A stretch of DNA of 64,000 bases, taken from Burkholderia sp. H160. Lineage in GTDB: Bacteria > Pseudomonadota > Gammaproteobacteria > Burkholderiales > Burkholderiaceae. A program made the translations under genes and the position numbers. Positions 48,349 to 57,950 of the stretch are shown here, piece after piece. The notes under the pieces were generated by a model. It was not told the origin of the DNA. It saw only the letters and a list, made by a program, of their open reading frames with translations, and did not search any database. Where the stretch lies: assembly GCA_000173575.1 (NCBI GenBank), contig ABYL01000017.1, positions 1-64,000 of the forward strand, written 5' to 3'. The first letter of the stretch is position 1; each line of letters opens with the position of its first letter.

Positions 48349-50013
48349 TCAGTTTCTGGCCGGCGGGATCGCGTCCGGTTCATGCGTCACCGCCTCGCGC
48401 AACGCCTTGCGGATCACCTTGCCGGTCGCCGTCATCGGCAGGCTTTCGACGAAGCGGATCTCGCGCGGATATTCGTGCGCGGCCAGGCGCATCTTCACGT
48501 GCTGCTGGATCTCGCGCACGAGCGCATCGTCGCCGACGAAACCGGCTTTCAGCACGACGAACGCCATCACGATTTCGGTGCGCTCGCGATCGGGCACGCC
48601 CACTACAGCCGCCATCGCAACGGCCGGATGACGCAGCAGCGAATCTTCAATCGACGCCGGCCCGATCCGGTAGCCGGCGCTCGTGATCACATCGTCGCCG
48701 CGGCCGACGAAGCGAATGAAGCCGTCCGCGTCACGCGTGCCGAGATCGCCGGTCAGCAGAAACTTGCCGCGGAATTTGTCGCGCGTTGCCGCATCGTTGC
48801 GCCAGTAGCCGAGAAACATCACCGGATCGGGCGCAGCCACCGCGATATCGCCGATCGCACCGGGCGGCAGTTCGTTGCCGTCGGCATCGACGATCGTGAC
48901 ATGATGCCCGGGCACCGCACGCCCGATCGCACCGAAACGCGGCTCGAACAGCGCCGCGCACGACGACACCACGACGTTGCACTCGGTCTGCCCGTAGAAC
49001 TCGTTGATCGTCACGCCGAGCGCCTCGCGCCCCCAGCCGATCAGTTCCTCGCCGAGCGATTCGCCGCCGCTCGCGACCGATCGCAACGCAAGACGCAGAT
49101 GCGCAGGCCGCTCGACGCCACGCATCATCTTCAGTGCGGTCGGTGGCAGAAACGCATGGGAGACCGCGTGACGCGCGAGCAGATCGAACGCGGCGAGGCC
49201 GTCGAATTTCGCAAAACGACGCGCGAGCACCGCAACGCCGTGATGCCATGACGGCAGCAGCACGTCGAACAGACCGCCGATCCACGCCCAGTCCGCGGGC
49301 GTCCACATCAGCGTCGCGTGCGCGGGAAAGCCCTGCTGCGACATCTCCACGCCGGGCAGATGCCCGAGCAGGACGCGATGCCCGTGCAACGCCCCCTTTG
49401 GTTTGCCGGTCGTGCCCGACGTATAGATGATGATCGCGGGATCGTCCGCGGCGGTATCGACCGGCGTGAAATCGGCGGCAGCGCCATGCAATGCCTGCCA
49501 GAACGAGCGCATCGACGCTTCCGATGCTTCGGTGTCCTGCTCGATATCGACACTGAACACCTGCCGCAATTCGGGCAGTGCGCCGCGAATTTCATCGATC
49601 TTGTGCACGCCGGCCTGATCGGTGATCAGCGCGACCGCGCCGCTGTCGCCGAGCCGATGCTCGATCGCGTCGACGCCGAACAGTGCGAACAGCGGCACCG
49701 CGACCATGCCGGCCTTGTACGCGGCGAGATGCGCGACGGCCGTTTCGATCGATTGCGACAGGAAGATGCCGATGCGGTCGCCGCGCCGCGCGCCCGCCGC
49801 AAGCAGCGCATTGGCGAAACGGTCGGACAGCGCTTTGAGTTCGTCGAACGTATAGCGGGTCGCGCGGCCGTCGGCGTCTTCGTAGATCAGCGCGAGACGC
49901 CCCGTGCCATCGGCCCATTTGTCGCACGTGTCGACACCGATGTTGTAGCGCGGCGGAATGCGCCATGCAAAATTGACCGTGAGCGAATCGTAAGTTTCGC
50001 CGTCGAGGTTCAT
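48349..50013 (-). CDS. Acyl-CoA synthetase (AMP-forming), medium-chain/aromatic type
   Basis: The 554-residue ANL enzyme has the P-loop IIYTSGTTGKPKGALHGHR, WTPADWAWIGG, EFYGQTECN, LTGDLGTRDADGFIRFVGRGDD and the catalytic Lys in TATGKVIRKALRE. The opening (SLTVNFAWRIPPRYNIGVD) is that of the acetyl-CoA synthetase-like group that includes medium-chain and some aromatic acyl-CoA synthetases. It is convergent with the benzoate-CoA ligase unit and may activate a related acid for the same locus. The start has a GGAGAG site. Substrate is not defined. Confidence 0.88.
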   Translation of the reverse strand: MNLDGETYDSLTVNFAWRIPPRYNIGVDTCDKWADGTGRLALIYEDADGRATRYTFDELKALSDRFANALLAAGARRGDRIGIFLSQSIETAVAHLAAYKAGMVAVPLFALFGVDAIEHRLGDSGAVALITDQAGVHKIDEIRGALPELRQVFSVDIEQDTEASEASMRSFWQALHGAAADFTPVDTAADDPAIIIYTSGTTGKPKGALHGHRVLLGHLPGVEMSQQGFPAHATLMWTPADWAWIGGLFDVLLPSWHHGVAVLARRFAKFDGLAAFDLLARHAVSHAFLPPTALKMMRGVERPAHLRLALRSVASGGESLGEELIGWGREALGVTINEFYGQTECNVVVSSCAALFEPRFGAIGRAVPGHHVTIVDADGNELPPGAIGDIAVAAPDPVMFLGYWRNDAATRDKFRGKFLLTGDLGTRDADGFIRFVGRGDDVITSAGYRIGPASIEDSLLRHPAVAMAAVVGVPDRERTEIVMAFVVLKAGFVGDDALVREIQQHVKMRLAAHEYPREIRFVESLPMTATGKVIRKALREAVTHEPDAIPPARN

Positions 50014-50334
50014 CGTCTCTCCTTGATATCGCTTTTATCGTTGCATCGCGCGGTGCATGGCCCAATGCTTGCTGCACTTGCGTGCGAGCCCGGTGTTCTT
50101 CAGTTTAGCCCACGTCCCTGTGCGACTTCGTTCGCGCATCGCGAAGCGCTGATGGATTCACCACATACGACATACTCCCGCCCAATTCCGCCGGTGCGGT
50201 GCGAAGGCCTCAACGATTCGCGACAACTCCTGTGCAATTCGAGCCCTTTACATCTGACCTGTGCCGTGCGCGTCTAGCATCGGTACAGGATCTGCGCGCA
50301 TGTTGCGCCGCATGATCGCTTCACTGGATGACCT
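50014..50334. other. Divergent intergenic region, no gene seen
   Basis: About 320 bp between the divergent acyl-CoA synthetase and glycosyltransferase genes. It must hold the two promoters. No riboswitch, repeat or obvious operator was recognised. Confidence 0.45.
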
Positions 50335-51201
50335 ATGCGCAAGGCAAGATTCGCATCGTTCTGGCACGGTCCAGAACTTTCACCCTATGAAATCGCGTGT
50401 CTGAATTCGTTCACGCTGTACGGCAGCGAGGTCTCGCTTTATAGCTACGAGCCGATCGCCAATCTGCCACCCGGCGTGATCGCGAAAGACGCGACCACGA
50501 TACTGCCGCGCGATTCGCTCAACGACTTCCCAATTCATGGGAAACCATCGATGCAGCATTTCACCGATTATTTCCGCTTCGTGATGTTCACGAGGACCGA
50601 TGAGATCTGGGTCGATACCGACATGCTGCTGCTACGCGATTTTGATCTCAGCGCCAAGGGCGACCTGATCGGCCGGGAGACGTCGTCAAGCATCTGCAAT
50701 GCGATGCTGCGACTCGACCCGGATCACCCGCGCCTGCACGAGTTGATCGAACGTGTCGAAGCGATGAAAGGCACGGCACTGAAGTGGGGCGACACGGGCC
50801 CGCGTCTCTTGACCGCCGTCTACGGAGTTAAGGCTGGTCTTCCCGAAAGCCTGTTCTATCCGGTGCATTTCGACGATTACTACAAGGTGTTCCTGCCGCG
50901 CTATTTCGACGAATGCGAGGCGCTCTGCTCCGATGCGTACACGCTGCATCTGTGGAACAACCGCATCGTCAAGATGGGCCTCTACAAGCGCATCGGGCCA
51001 CCGGATGGCTCGTTCCTGCGTCACGTGTTCGACCAAACCGGCGCGAGCAAGATGTTTCGCGAGTTTTATCCGGCGAGCGTGATGCAGACGATGATCGACA
51101 ACGCGGTGCAGAAAGTCGGCAGCGACGAAGGTGTGCGCAAGCTGCTGCGCGTCGGTGTGCCGATGGTCACGACGGCCATCGTGCGCAAATTCGGCGTCTG
51201 A
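50335..51201 (+). CDS. Glycosyltransferase with DXD motif (GT32-like)
   Basis: The 288-residue protein contains the sugar-nucleotide binding DXD motif (Asp94-Thr-Asp96 in IWVDTDMLLLRD), preceded by TDYFRFVMFTRTDEIW and followed by CNAMLRLDPDHP. This is the Gly_transf_sug or GT32-type fold of polysaccharide-modifying enzymes. It has no membrane segment. There are no other polysaccharide genes beside it, so its acceptor is unknown; a lipopolysaccharide or capsule role is only a guess. Its position, within a catabolic locus, looks incidental. Confidence 0.82.
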   Translation: MRKARFASFWHGPELSPYEIACLNSFTLYGSEVSLYSYEPIANLPPGVIAKDATTILPRDSLNDFPIHGKPSMQHFTDYFRFVMFTRTDEIWVDTDMLLLRDFDLSAKGDLIGRETSSSICNAMLRLDPDHPRLHELIERVEAMKGTALKWGDTGPRLLTAVYGVKAGLPESLFYPVHFDDYYKVFLPRYFDECEALCSDAYTLHLWNNRIVKMGLYKRIGPPDGSFLRHVFDQTGASKMFREFYPASVMQTMIDNAVQKVGSDEGVRKLLRVGVPMVTTAIVRKFGV

Positions 51202-51211
51202 GTTCGCAGCG

Positions 51212-52120
51212 TCAGTTCACGCCGCCGCTGCCTGAGCTCCGCACCTGCTCCAGCATGAAGTCGATGAAGGTCGCCGCCGCGCGCGTGTGATGCCGATTCG
51301 GCATATACAGCATGTACATGTGCGTGCCGAAGATGCTGAGCCGCCAGGCATCGAGCGCGGTCAGCACGGCGCCGCGCTTCTGGTCGTCCTGCACGACGTA
51401 GTCGGGCACGAGTCCGACGCCGAGGCCAGCCAGCACCGCCTGGCGTAAAAATAGAAAGTTCTCGGAAATAATCGTTGGTTCGAGCAGTACTTCGTGACGC
51501 TCGTCGCGTAGATACGCGGCGAGCCGTAGCTGCCTGCCGATCACGGCGGCGGTAATCAGCGGCGCGGCGCGCAGGTCGTCGAGCGTGGCGGGCATGCCGT
51601 GCGTTCGCGCGAATTCGGGGGACGCGCACGCTACGTACCTGACCGGCCCCATGTCTCGCGCGACAAGGTTTTGCGGCGGCTCCGACATCACGCGCACCGC
51701 GATGTCAATCTCGTCGCGCATCAGATCCTCGACGCGGTTCTCGAACATCACGTCGAGCACGATGCCCGGATACAGCCGCTTGAACGCGATCAGCCAGTCG
51801 GACATCACGAGCTGACCGTAGCCGCTCGGCACGCTCAGGCGCACGCGCCCCTGCAGGCTCTGGCCGAGTGTCGTCACCGACTCGCGCGCGGCGATCAGCG
51901 CGTTGCGGATCGTGCGGCCGTGCTCGTAGAGCCGCAGACCGATCTCGGTCGGCTCGACGCGGCGCGTGGTGCGCCGCACCAACTGCAGCCCTACCGAGCG
52001 CTCGAGCTGGTTCAGGTGATAGCTGACATTCGCGCGGCTCATCTTCAGCCTGCGCGCCGCTTCGCTCAGATTGCCGGCGTCGAGGATGTCGACGAGCAGG
52101 GTCAGGGAGTTGACGTCCAT
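51212..52120 (-). CDS. LysR-family regulator of the fadB-pimCD-like operon
   Basis: The start at 52120 (MDVNSLTLLVDILDAGNLSEAAR) gives a 302-residue LysR regulator with HTH at residues 1 to 60 and a ligand domain with GRVRLSVPSGYGQLVMSD. It is divergent from the beta-oxidation operon, and three TTGACA-type palindromes lie in the 106-bp gap, overlapping its own promoter. It probably controls that operon and represses itself. The ligand might be an acyl-CoA or dicarboxylate. Upstream residues belong to the operator region, so the open frame's earlier start was rejected. Confidence 0.9.
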   Translation of the reverse strand: MDVNSLTLLVDILDAGNLSEAARRLKMSRANVSYHLNQLERSVGLQLVRRTTRRVEPTEIGLRLYEHGRTIRNALIAARESVTTLGQSLQGRVRLSVPSGYGQLVMSDWLIAFKRLYPGIVLDVMFENRVEDLMRDEIDIAVRVMSEPPQNLVARDMGPVRYVACASPEFARTHGMPATLDDLRAAPLITAAVIGRQLRLAAYLRDERHEVLLEPTIISENFLFLRQAVLAGLGVGLVPDYVVQDDQKRGAVLTALDAWRLSIFGTHMYMLYMPNRHHTRAAATFIDFMLEQVRSSGSGGVN

Positions 52121-52131
52121 CGCCTTGCCTT

Positions 52132-52189
52132 TGTCAAAATAATTTTGACAGTCTGTCAATCAACCATGTCATTGTCAATGAACATTGAC
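52132..52189. promoter_or_regulatory. Cluster of three palindromes, candidate LysR operators
   Basis: TGTCAAAAT-A-ATTTTGACA (52132-52150), TTGACAG-T-CTGTCAA (52145-52159, overlapping the first) and GTCAATG-AA-CATTGAC (52174-52189) are all perfect. They share the half-site TTGAC/GTCAA. They lie between the divergent LysR and fadB-like genes, an arrangement expected for a cooperative recognition and activation site. Confidence 0.65.
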
Positions 52190-52226
52190 CACTCCAGAAT
52201 GAGACGATCAAACGGAGCCCCCCACC

Positions 52227-54347
52227 ATGACCCTTCCCTCCTCCACCGACGTCGTCACGCGCGAATTGCGCGGCAAGGTGCTGCTCGTCACGATCGACCA
52301 TGCGCCGGTCAACGCGCTATCCGCCGACGTGCGGCGCGGCCTGCTCGCCGCGATCGAAGCCGCCGACGCCGATCAGGCCGTGCAAGCCGTGCTGATCGTC
52401 GGCGCGGGACGCAACTTCATCGCCGGTGCCGATATTCGCGAGTTCGGCAAGCCGCCGGTGCCGCCGTCGCTGCCGGAGGTGTGCAACCGCATCGAGGCGT
52501 GCACGAAACCCGTTGTCGCGGCGATCCATGGCGCCGCGCTCGGCGGCGGCCTCGAAGTGGCGCTGGCCGCGCATTACCGGATTGCCGTCGACGGCGCGAA
52601 GCTCGGCCTGCCCGAAGTGCAGTTGGGTCTGCTGCCGGGCGCGGGCGGCACGCAGCGCACGCCGCGCCTGATCGGCGCACAGGCCGCGCTCGATCTGATA
52701 CTGAGCGGCCGCCATGCGAGCGCGAAGGAAGCGCTCGCGTTCGGCATGATCGACCGTCTCGGCGACAGCGGCGACATCCTCGCCGAAGGGCTCGCGTACG
52801 TGCACGAACTGCTTGCCGCGCATGCCCCGGTGCGCCGCACGCGCGAGGCGACTGCACTGACCGATCGCGCCGCGAGCCTCGCGGCGGTCGCAACAGCGCG
52901 CGAGGAAACGGCGAAAAAAGCGCGCGGCCTGTTCTCGCCGCTGAAAATCGTCGACGCGGTCGAGGCCGCGATCGAACAGCCCTTTGACGAAGGCCTGAAG
53001 CTCGAACGCAAGCTGTTCCTGCAATGCCTCGACAGCCCGCAGCGCGCCGGCCTGATTCACGCGTTCTTCGCCGAGCGCGAAGTGCTAAAAGCGCCCGAAA
53101 CGCGCGACGCAAAACCGCGTGCGCTGGACGCGATCGGCGTGGTCGGCGGCGGCACGATGGGCGCTGGCATCGCGGTCGCGGTGCTCGACGCCGGACTCCC
53201 CGTCACGATGATCGAGCGCGACGAAGCGTCGCTCGCGCGCGGCCGCGCGCACATCGACAAGGTCTACGACGGGTTGATCGCCAAAGGCCGGCTGACCGCC
53301 GAGAGGAAAGCCGCGATCATGGCGGGCTGGAGCGGCAGCACGTCGTACGATGCGCTCGCTCATGTCGACCTCGTGATCGAAGCCGTGTTCGAAGACCTCG
53401 ACGTCAAAAAGGCCGTTTTCGTCGAGCTCGATCGCGTCTGCAAGCCCGGTGCGGTGCTCGCGACCAACACGTCGTATCTGGACATCGACGCGATCGCGGC
53501 CAGCGTCTCGCGCCCGGCCGACGTGATTGGGCTGCACTTTTTCTCGCCCGCCAACCTCATGAAGCTGCTCGAAGTCGTGGTGCCGAAGCAGGTCAGCGCC
53601 GACGTCGTCGCGACCGCGTTCGAGCTCGCGAAGAAGCTGCGCAAGACACCGGTGCGCGCCGGCGTGTGCGACGGTTTCATCGGCAATCGCCTGCTCGCCG
53701 TATATCGCGCCGCCGCGGACGCGCTGACGGAAGACGGTGCGTCGCCGTATCAGATCGACGCGGCGGTGCGCGCATTCGGCTTCCCGATGGGACCGTTCCA
53801 GGTGGTCGACCTCGCGGGCGGCGACATCGGCTGGGCCGCGCGCAAACGCCGCGCGGCCACGCGCAACCCGAACGCGCGCTACGTGCAGATCGCCGACCGC
53901 CTGTGCGAGCGTGGCTGGTTCGGCCAGAAAACGGGCCGCGGATTTTATCTGTACCCCGAAGGATCGCGCGGCGGCACGCCCGACCCCGAAGTCGAAGCGA
54001 TCATCGACGCCGAGCGCAAGCGCGCGGGGATCACGCCGCGCAGCTTCAGCGACGAGGAGATCATGCGCCGCTATATGGCCGCGATGATCAACGAAGGCGC
54101 AAACGTCGTGCACGAAGGTATCGCGCTGCGCCCGCTCGACGTCGACGTGACCCTGCTGTACGGCTATGGCTTTCCGCGTTACCGCGGCGGGCCGATGAAA
54201 TACGCGGACAGTGTCGGCCTGCCGACGATTCTCGCCGACATCCGCGAGTTCGCGAAGGAAGACCCGCTGTTCTGGCGGCCGTCACCGCTGCTGATCGATC
54301 TGGTCGAGCGCGGCGTCGATTTCGCGAGCCTGAACACGGCGGCCTGA
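52227..54347 (+). CDS. FadB/PimF-like fusion: enoyl-CoA hydratase and 3-hydroxyacyl-CoA dehydrogenase
   Basis: The 706-residue protein has an N-terminal crotonase domain (AAIHGAALGGGLEVALAAHYRIA, GLPEVQLGLLPGAGGTQRTP) and a C-terminal NAD-dependent 3-hydroxyacyl-CoA dehydrogenase with VVGGGTMGAGIAVAVLDAG, ANTSYLDIDAIA and GLHFFSPANLMKLLEVV. This is the FadB/FadJ/PimF architecture. In the pim operon of Rhodopseudomonas, PimF acts on dicarboxylic acyl-CoAs along with PimC and PimD; the following two genes match those. It would perform hydration and oxidation steps of beta-oxidation for the locus. The start follows GGAGCCCCCCACC. Confidence 0.92.
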   Translation: MTLPSSTDVVTRELRGKVLLVTIDHAPVNALSADVRRGLLAAIEAADADQAVQAVLIVGAGRNFIAGADIREFGKPPVPPSLPEVCNRIEACTKPVVAAIHGAALGGGLEVALAAHYRIAVDGAKLGLPEVQLGLLPGAGGTQRTPRLIGAQAALDLILSGRHASAKEALAFGMIDRLGDSGDILAEGLAYVHELLAAHAPVRRTREATALTDRAASLAAVATAREETAKKARGLFSPLKIVDAVEAAIEQPFDEGLKLERKLFLQCLDSPQRAGLIHAFFAEREVLKAPETRDAKPRALDAIGVVGGGTMGAGIAVAVLDAGLPVTMIERDEASLARGRAHIDKVYDGLIAKGRLTAERKAAIMAGWSGSTSYDALAHVDLVIEAVFEDLDVKKAVFVELDRVCKPGAVLATNTSYLDIDAIAASVSRPADVIGLHFFSPANLMKLLEVVVPKQVSADVVATAFELAKKLRKTPVRAGVCDGFIGNRLLAVYRAAADALTEDGASPYQIDAAVRAFGFPMGPFQVVDLAGGDIGWAARKRRAATRNPNARYVQIADRLCERGWFGQKTGRGFYLYPEGSRGGTPDPEVEAIIDAERKRAGITPRSFSDEEIMRRYMAAMINEGANVVHEGIALRPLDVDVTLLYGYGFPRYRGGPMKYADSVGLPTILADIREFAKEDPLFWRPSPLLIDLVERGVDFASLNTAA

Positions 54348-54375
54348 GCCCCACGACCCCTGACGGAACAAAGCG

Positions 54376-55581
54376 ATGGATCTGAACTTCACTCCCGATG
54401 AAGAGGCGTTTCGCGCCAGCGTGCTGGCCTTTCTGCGCGACAAGCTCCCGCAACGTCTTGCCGACAAGGTGCACGGCGGCCGACGTCTGACGCGCGACGA
54501 CATGGCCGAGTGGCACGCGATTCTGAACGCACAAGGCTGGCTCGCGAATCACTGGCCGAAGGAGTACGGCGGCCCGGGCTGGAACGCGGTGCAGAAATTC
54601 ATCTTCGAGAACGAATGCGCACTCGCCGGCGCACCGCGCGTCGTGCCGTTCGGCGTCAACATGCTCGGGCCGGTGCTGATCAGATACGGCAACGAAGCGC
54701 AGAAACGCCATTGGCTGCCGCGCATACTCGATGGTTCCGACTGGTGGTGCCAGGGCTATTCGGAGCCGGGCGCAGGCTCCGATCTCGCGTCGGTCAAGAC
54801 GACGGCGGTGCGCGGCACGGACGCGCAGGGCGAGCACTTCATTGTGAATGGCCAGAAGACGTGGACCACGCTTGGTCACTACGCGAACATGATCTTCTGC
54901 CTCGTGCGCACCGCGACCGACGTGCGCAAGCAAGAAGGCATCAGCTTCCTGCTGATCGACATGAACACGCCGGGCATCGAAGTGCGGCCGATCATTACGC
55001 TCGACGGCGAGCACGAAGTCAACGAAGTGTTTTTCACCGACGTGCGCGTGCCTGCCGGGAACCTCGTCGGTGAAGAGAACAAGGGCTGGACCTACGCGAA
55101 ATATCTGCTCACGTATGAGCGCACCAATATCGCGGGGGTCGGCTTTTCGGTCGCGGCGTTCAACCGGCTGCGCAAGATTGCCGCGAAACAGTTGCGCAAT
55201 GGCCGGCCTCTCGCTGAAGACCCGGCGTTCGCGGCACGCATGGCGCGCGTCGAGATCGATCTCGAGAACATGAAGACGACCAATCTGCGCGTGATCGCAG
55301 CGGTGGCGGGCGGCGGCGTGCCCGGTGCCGAGAGTTCGATGCTGAAGATTCGCGGCACCGAGATTCGTCAGGAGATCTCATCGCTGACGCGGCGCGCGAT
55401 GGGCGCTTATGCGCAGCCGTTCATCGAGGAAGCGCTGCACGAAGGTTTCGACGGCGTGCCGGTGGGCCCCGAAGCCGCTAGCGCCGCGTCGCAGTACTTC
55501 AATAATCGCAAGCTGTCGATCTTCGGCGGCTCGAACGAAATCCAGAAGAACATCATTTCCAAAATGATCCTCGGACTGTAA
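54376..55581 (+). CDS. Acyl-CoA dehydrogenase, PimC-like large subunit
   Basis: The 401-residue protein belongs to the acyl-CoA dehydrogenase fold and matches the pimeloyl-CoA dehydrogenase large-subunit type: MDLNFTPDEEAFRASVLAFL, WPKEYGGPGWNAVQKFIFENE, GYSEPGAGSDLASVKTTA and FGGSNEIQKNIISKMILGL. It is the second gene of the operon, 28 bp after the fadB-like fusion. With the next gene it probably forms a heteromeric dehydrogenase for dicarboxylic or other functionalised acyl-CoAs, passing electrons to ETF. Substrate assignment is by similarity only. Confidence 0.9.
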   Translation: MDLNFTPDEEAFRASVLAFLRDKLPQRLADKVHGGRRLTRDDMAEWHAILNAQGWLANHWPKEYGGPGWNAVQKFIFENECALAGAPRVVPFGVNMLGPVLIRYGNEAQKRHWLPRILDGSDWWCQGYSEPGAGSDLASVKTTAVRGTDAQGEHFIVNGQKTWTTLGHYANMIFCLVRTATDVRKQEGISFLLIDMNTPGIEVRPIITLDGEHEVNEVFFTDVRVPAGNLVGEENKGWTYAKYLLTYERTNIAGVGFSVAAFNRLRKIAAKQLRNGRPLAEDPAFAARMARVEIDLENMKTTNLRVIAAVAGGGVPGAESSMLKIRGTEIRQEISSLTRRAMGAYAQPFIEEALHEGFDGVPVGPEAASAASQYFNNRKLSIFGGSNEIQKNIISKMILGL

Positions 55582-55593
55582 GAGGCGCACGCC

Positions 55594-56763
55594 ATGAATT
55601 TCCAGCACACCGAAGACCGCCGCATGCTGGCGGATACGCTGAACCGTTTTATCAGTGAACAATACGGCTTCGCGACGCGCGACAAGATCGCCCGCTCGAT
55701 GCAAGGCTTCAGCACGGAATTGTGGGCGCGCTTTGCGGAGCTTGGCGTGATCGGCGCATTGTTCGATGAAGCGAGTGGCGGCTTCGGCGGGGGCGGGTTC
55801 GATATTTCCGTCGTGTTCGAGAGTATCGGTCGCGGGCTCGTGGTCGAGCCGTTTCTCGATACGCTGATCGTGGGCCGCGCGATCGCTCGCAGCGGCAGCA
55901 GCACGCAGAAGGCGGCGCTGGGTTCGTTGATCGATGGCTCGCAGATCGTTGCGCTTGCGCATGGTGAACCGGACAGCCATTACGAACTTGCACGGGTCGC
56001 AACGACGCGCGCGCAGCGGGGCCTGAATGGCGACAGCGGCGCGTGGACGTTGAACGGCGCGAAGGCCGTCGTGCAGCATGGCGAGCAGGCTCGCGTGTTC
56101 CTCGTGTCGGCGCGCACGAGCGGCGATGACGATGCCGAAGCCGGTATCACGCTGTTTCTGGTGCCGCGCGACGCGGCGGGTGTGAGCGTGCGCGGCTATC
56201 GCAAGATCGACGGAGGACGCGCGGCCGAAGTGACGTTCGACAACGTCACGCTCGGCGACGACAGCGTGCTCGGCTCAGCGGACCAGGGCTTTGCGACGCT
56301 CGAATACGCGGTCAGTTGCGGCGTGCTCGCATTGTGCGCGGAAGCGGTCGGCGCAATGGACGTCGCGAAAGACTACACGCTCGACTATCTGCGCACGCGC
56401 AAGCAGTTCGGCGTGCCGATCGGCAGCTTCCAGGGGTTGCAGCATCGGATGGCCGATTTGCTGCTCGAAATCGAGCAGGCGCGCTCGGCGGTAATCAATG
56501 CGGCGGCTGTGCTCGACGGCGAACGGACCGCGCGCGAGCGCGCGGTGTCGGCGGCGAAGTACAGCATCGGCCGGATCGGCACACGGGTTGCGGAGGAATG
56601 CATCCAGTTGCACGGCGGGATCGGCATGACGTGGGAGTTGCCGCTCGCGCATTACGCGAAGCGGCTGGTGATGATCGATCATCAGCTTGGGGATGAGGAT
56701 CATCATCTGGAGCGGTTTGTGGCGTTGGGGGCTGCGTTGTCGCGCACACAGGGCCGGCAATGA
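55594..56763 (+). CDS. Acyl-CoA dehydrogenase, PimD-like small subunit
   Basis: The 389-residue protein resembles the PimD-type subunit: EDRRMLADTLNRFISEQYGF, FAELGVIGALFDEASGGFGGGGFDI, LDYLRTRKQFGVPIGSFQGLQHRMADLLLEIEQARS and ECIQLHGGIGMTWELPLAHYAKRL. It starts 12 bp after the large subunit with the same orientation. It keeps the flavin and substrate-binding regions but, in this family, only one partner is thought to carry the full catalytic site. It ends the operon; no terminator hairpin was found downstream. Confidence 0.9.
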   Translation: MNFQHTEDRRMLADTLNRFISEQYGFATRDKIARSMQGFSTELWARFAELGVIGALFDEASGGFGGGGFDISVVFESIGRGLVVEPFLDTLIVGRAIARSGSSTQKAALGSLIDGSQIVALAHGEPDSHYELARVATTRAQRGLNGDSGAWTLNGAKAVVQHGEQARVFLVSARTSGDDDAEAGITLFLVPRDAAGVSVRGYRKIDGGRAAEVTFDNVTLGDDSVLGSADQGFATLEYAVSCGVLALCAEAVGAMDVAKDYTLDYLRTRKQFGVPIGSFQGLQHRMADLLLEIEQARSAVINAAAVLDGERTARERAVSAAKYSIGRIGTRVAEECIQLHGGIGMTWELPLAHYAKRLVMIDHQLGDEDHHLERFVALGAALSRTQGRQ

Positions 56764-57047
56764 AGCGTCTGCTTGTCGAGTTTGCGCCTGCGCTGATGAG
56801 CAGAAGAGGCTCCCCGCGTGGAAAAAGCGCCGTGACGCCAACTGCGAAAAATCGGCTTCGCAAGAATGGGGCGGCGGGTCGATGCTGCCCACGGCGGTTG
56901 CGATGTGCAAGACAGCCGAGACTGAGCGCATGAGTAAAGCGATCCAGGTCTCGGGATGCAGGCGAGCGTGGGCGAAGCTTCGACAGTGGGCAACGCCGAA
57001 AACTGCTCACCCTGTAGTCAATGTCCAGGCAAGGTGCGTTTCCTGCG

Positions 57048-57929
57048 TCAAAGACTCAGATTCTCCCCAAGATGCCGGAATACTGTGGACACCCGCCGCA
57101 GATGGCGCGACTCAGGGTGCGTGAGCAGCCAGAGTTCGGTCTGGCATTCGTCGAGAATGTCGGTCAACTGGATCAGATCCTTGCGCGGCTGTGCCAGGAA
57201 CAGCGGCAGTACTCCCACGCCCATGCCAGTTGCTACTAGCTCCAACACTGTCAGGATGCTGTTGACGCGGTAGCGCGGAATCACCTTCGGATGGCGGCGT
57301 TTGCGCCAAAGCACCGAGGGATGCTCTGGCAACGCGTCGTCAGGCGCGACCCAGGCCGCCTTGCCGGCTTCCACCTCCGCGTAGCGCCGGATGCTTCCGG
57401 CCTTGCCCGCATACAACGCCACCCGGATTGGGCCAATGTGCTTGCCGACCAGGTGCTGCGGGGGCCGCCTGGTGGCGCGCACCGCGATGTCCGCCTCGCG
57501 CCGCGTCAGGCTGGTCAGTTCGTTGCCCGCGTGCAGCTCATAGGTCAACAACGGGTGCTGCTCGGCAAACATGCGCAGCGCCGGTGCGATCAAGCCATGC
57601 AGGATGGTGTCCGTCGTGGTAATGCGTACCGTGCCCGAGACTTGCTTCGGCGTGAGCTGGACGGCTGAGCGCGCCTGCTCCAGCCGAGTTTCCACCTGCT
57701 CGCCATGCTCGGCCAGGACCTGCGCCAGTTCGGATGGCTGATAGCCGGCCCGCGACCGCTCAAACAGGCGCTGCCCTAGCCCGCGTTCGATGCGACGAAT
57801 GGCACGGAAGATGGTTGATGCATCGACGCCCAGCCTCTCACCTGCGCCGGCCAGGTTGCCGGTACGCGTGAGTGCCAGGATGACCTCCAGATCTCCCGCG
57901 CTAATCCTGTATTGCGTATTTGCAACCAT
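57048..57929 (-). CDS. LysR-family regulator, divergent from GST
   Basis: The protein of about 293 residues has an HTH (ISAGDLEVILALTRTGNLAGAGERLGVDASTIFRAIRRIE) and a LysR ligand domain (KQVSGTVRITTTDTILHGLIAPAL). The ATG at 57929 is chosen; a TTG nine bases earlier is also possible. A 20-bp perfect palindrome lies in the 83-bp gap to the glutathione S-transferase gene and is the obvious operator. Codons are more GCC- and CTG-rich than in the preceding operon, hinting at later acquisition. Confidence 0.88.
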   Translation of the reverse strand: MVANTQYRISAGDLEVILALTRTGNLAGAGERLGVDASTIFRAIRRIERGLGQRLFERSRAGYQPSELAQVLAEHGEQVETRLEQARSAVQLTPKQVSGTVRITTTDTILHGLIAPALRMFAEQHPLLTYELHAGNELTSLTRREADIAVRATRRPPQHLVGKHIGPIRVALYAGKAGSIRRYAEVEAGKAAWVAPDDALPEHPSVLWRKRRHPKVIPRYRVNSILTVLELVATGMGVGVLPLFLAQPRKDLIQLTDILDECQTELWLLTHPESRHLRRVSTVFRHLGENLSL

Positions 57930-57950
57930 CGAATTCAAGAATGCCTATTT

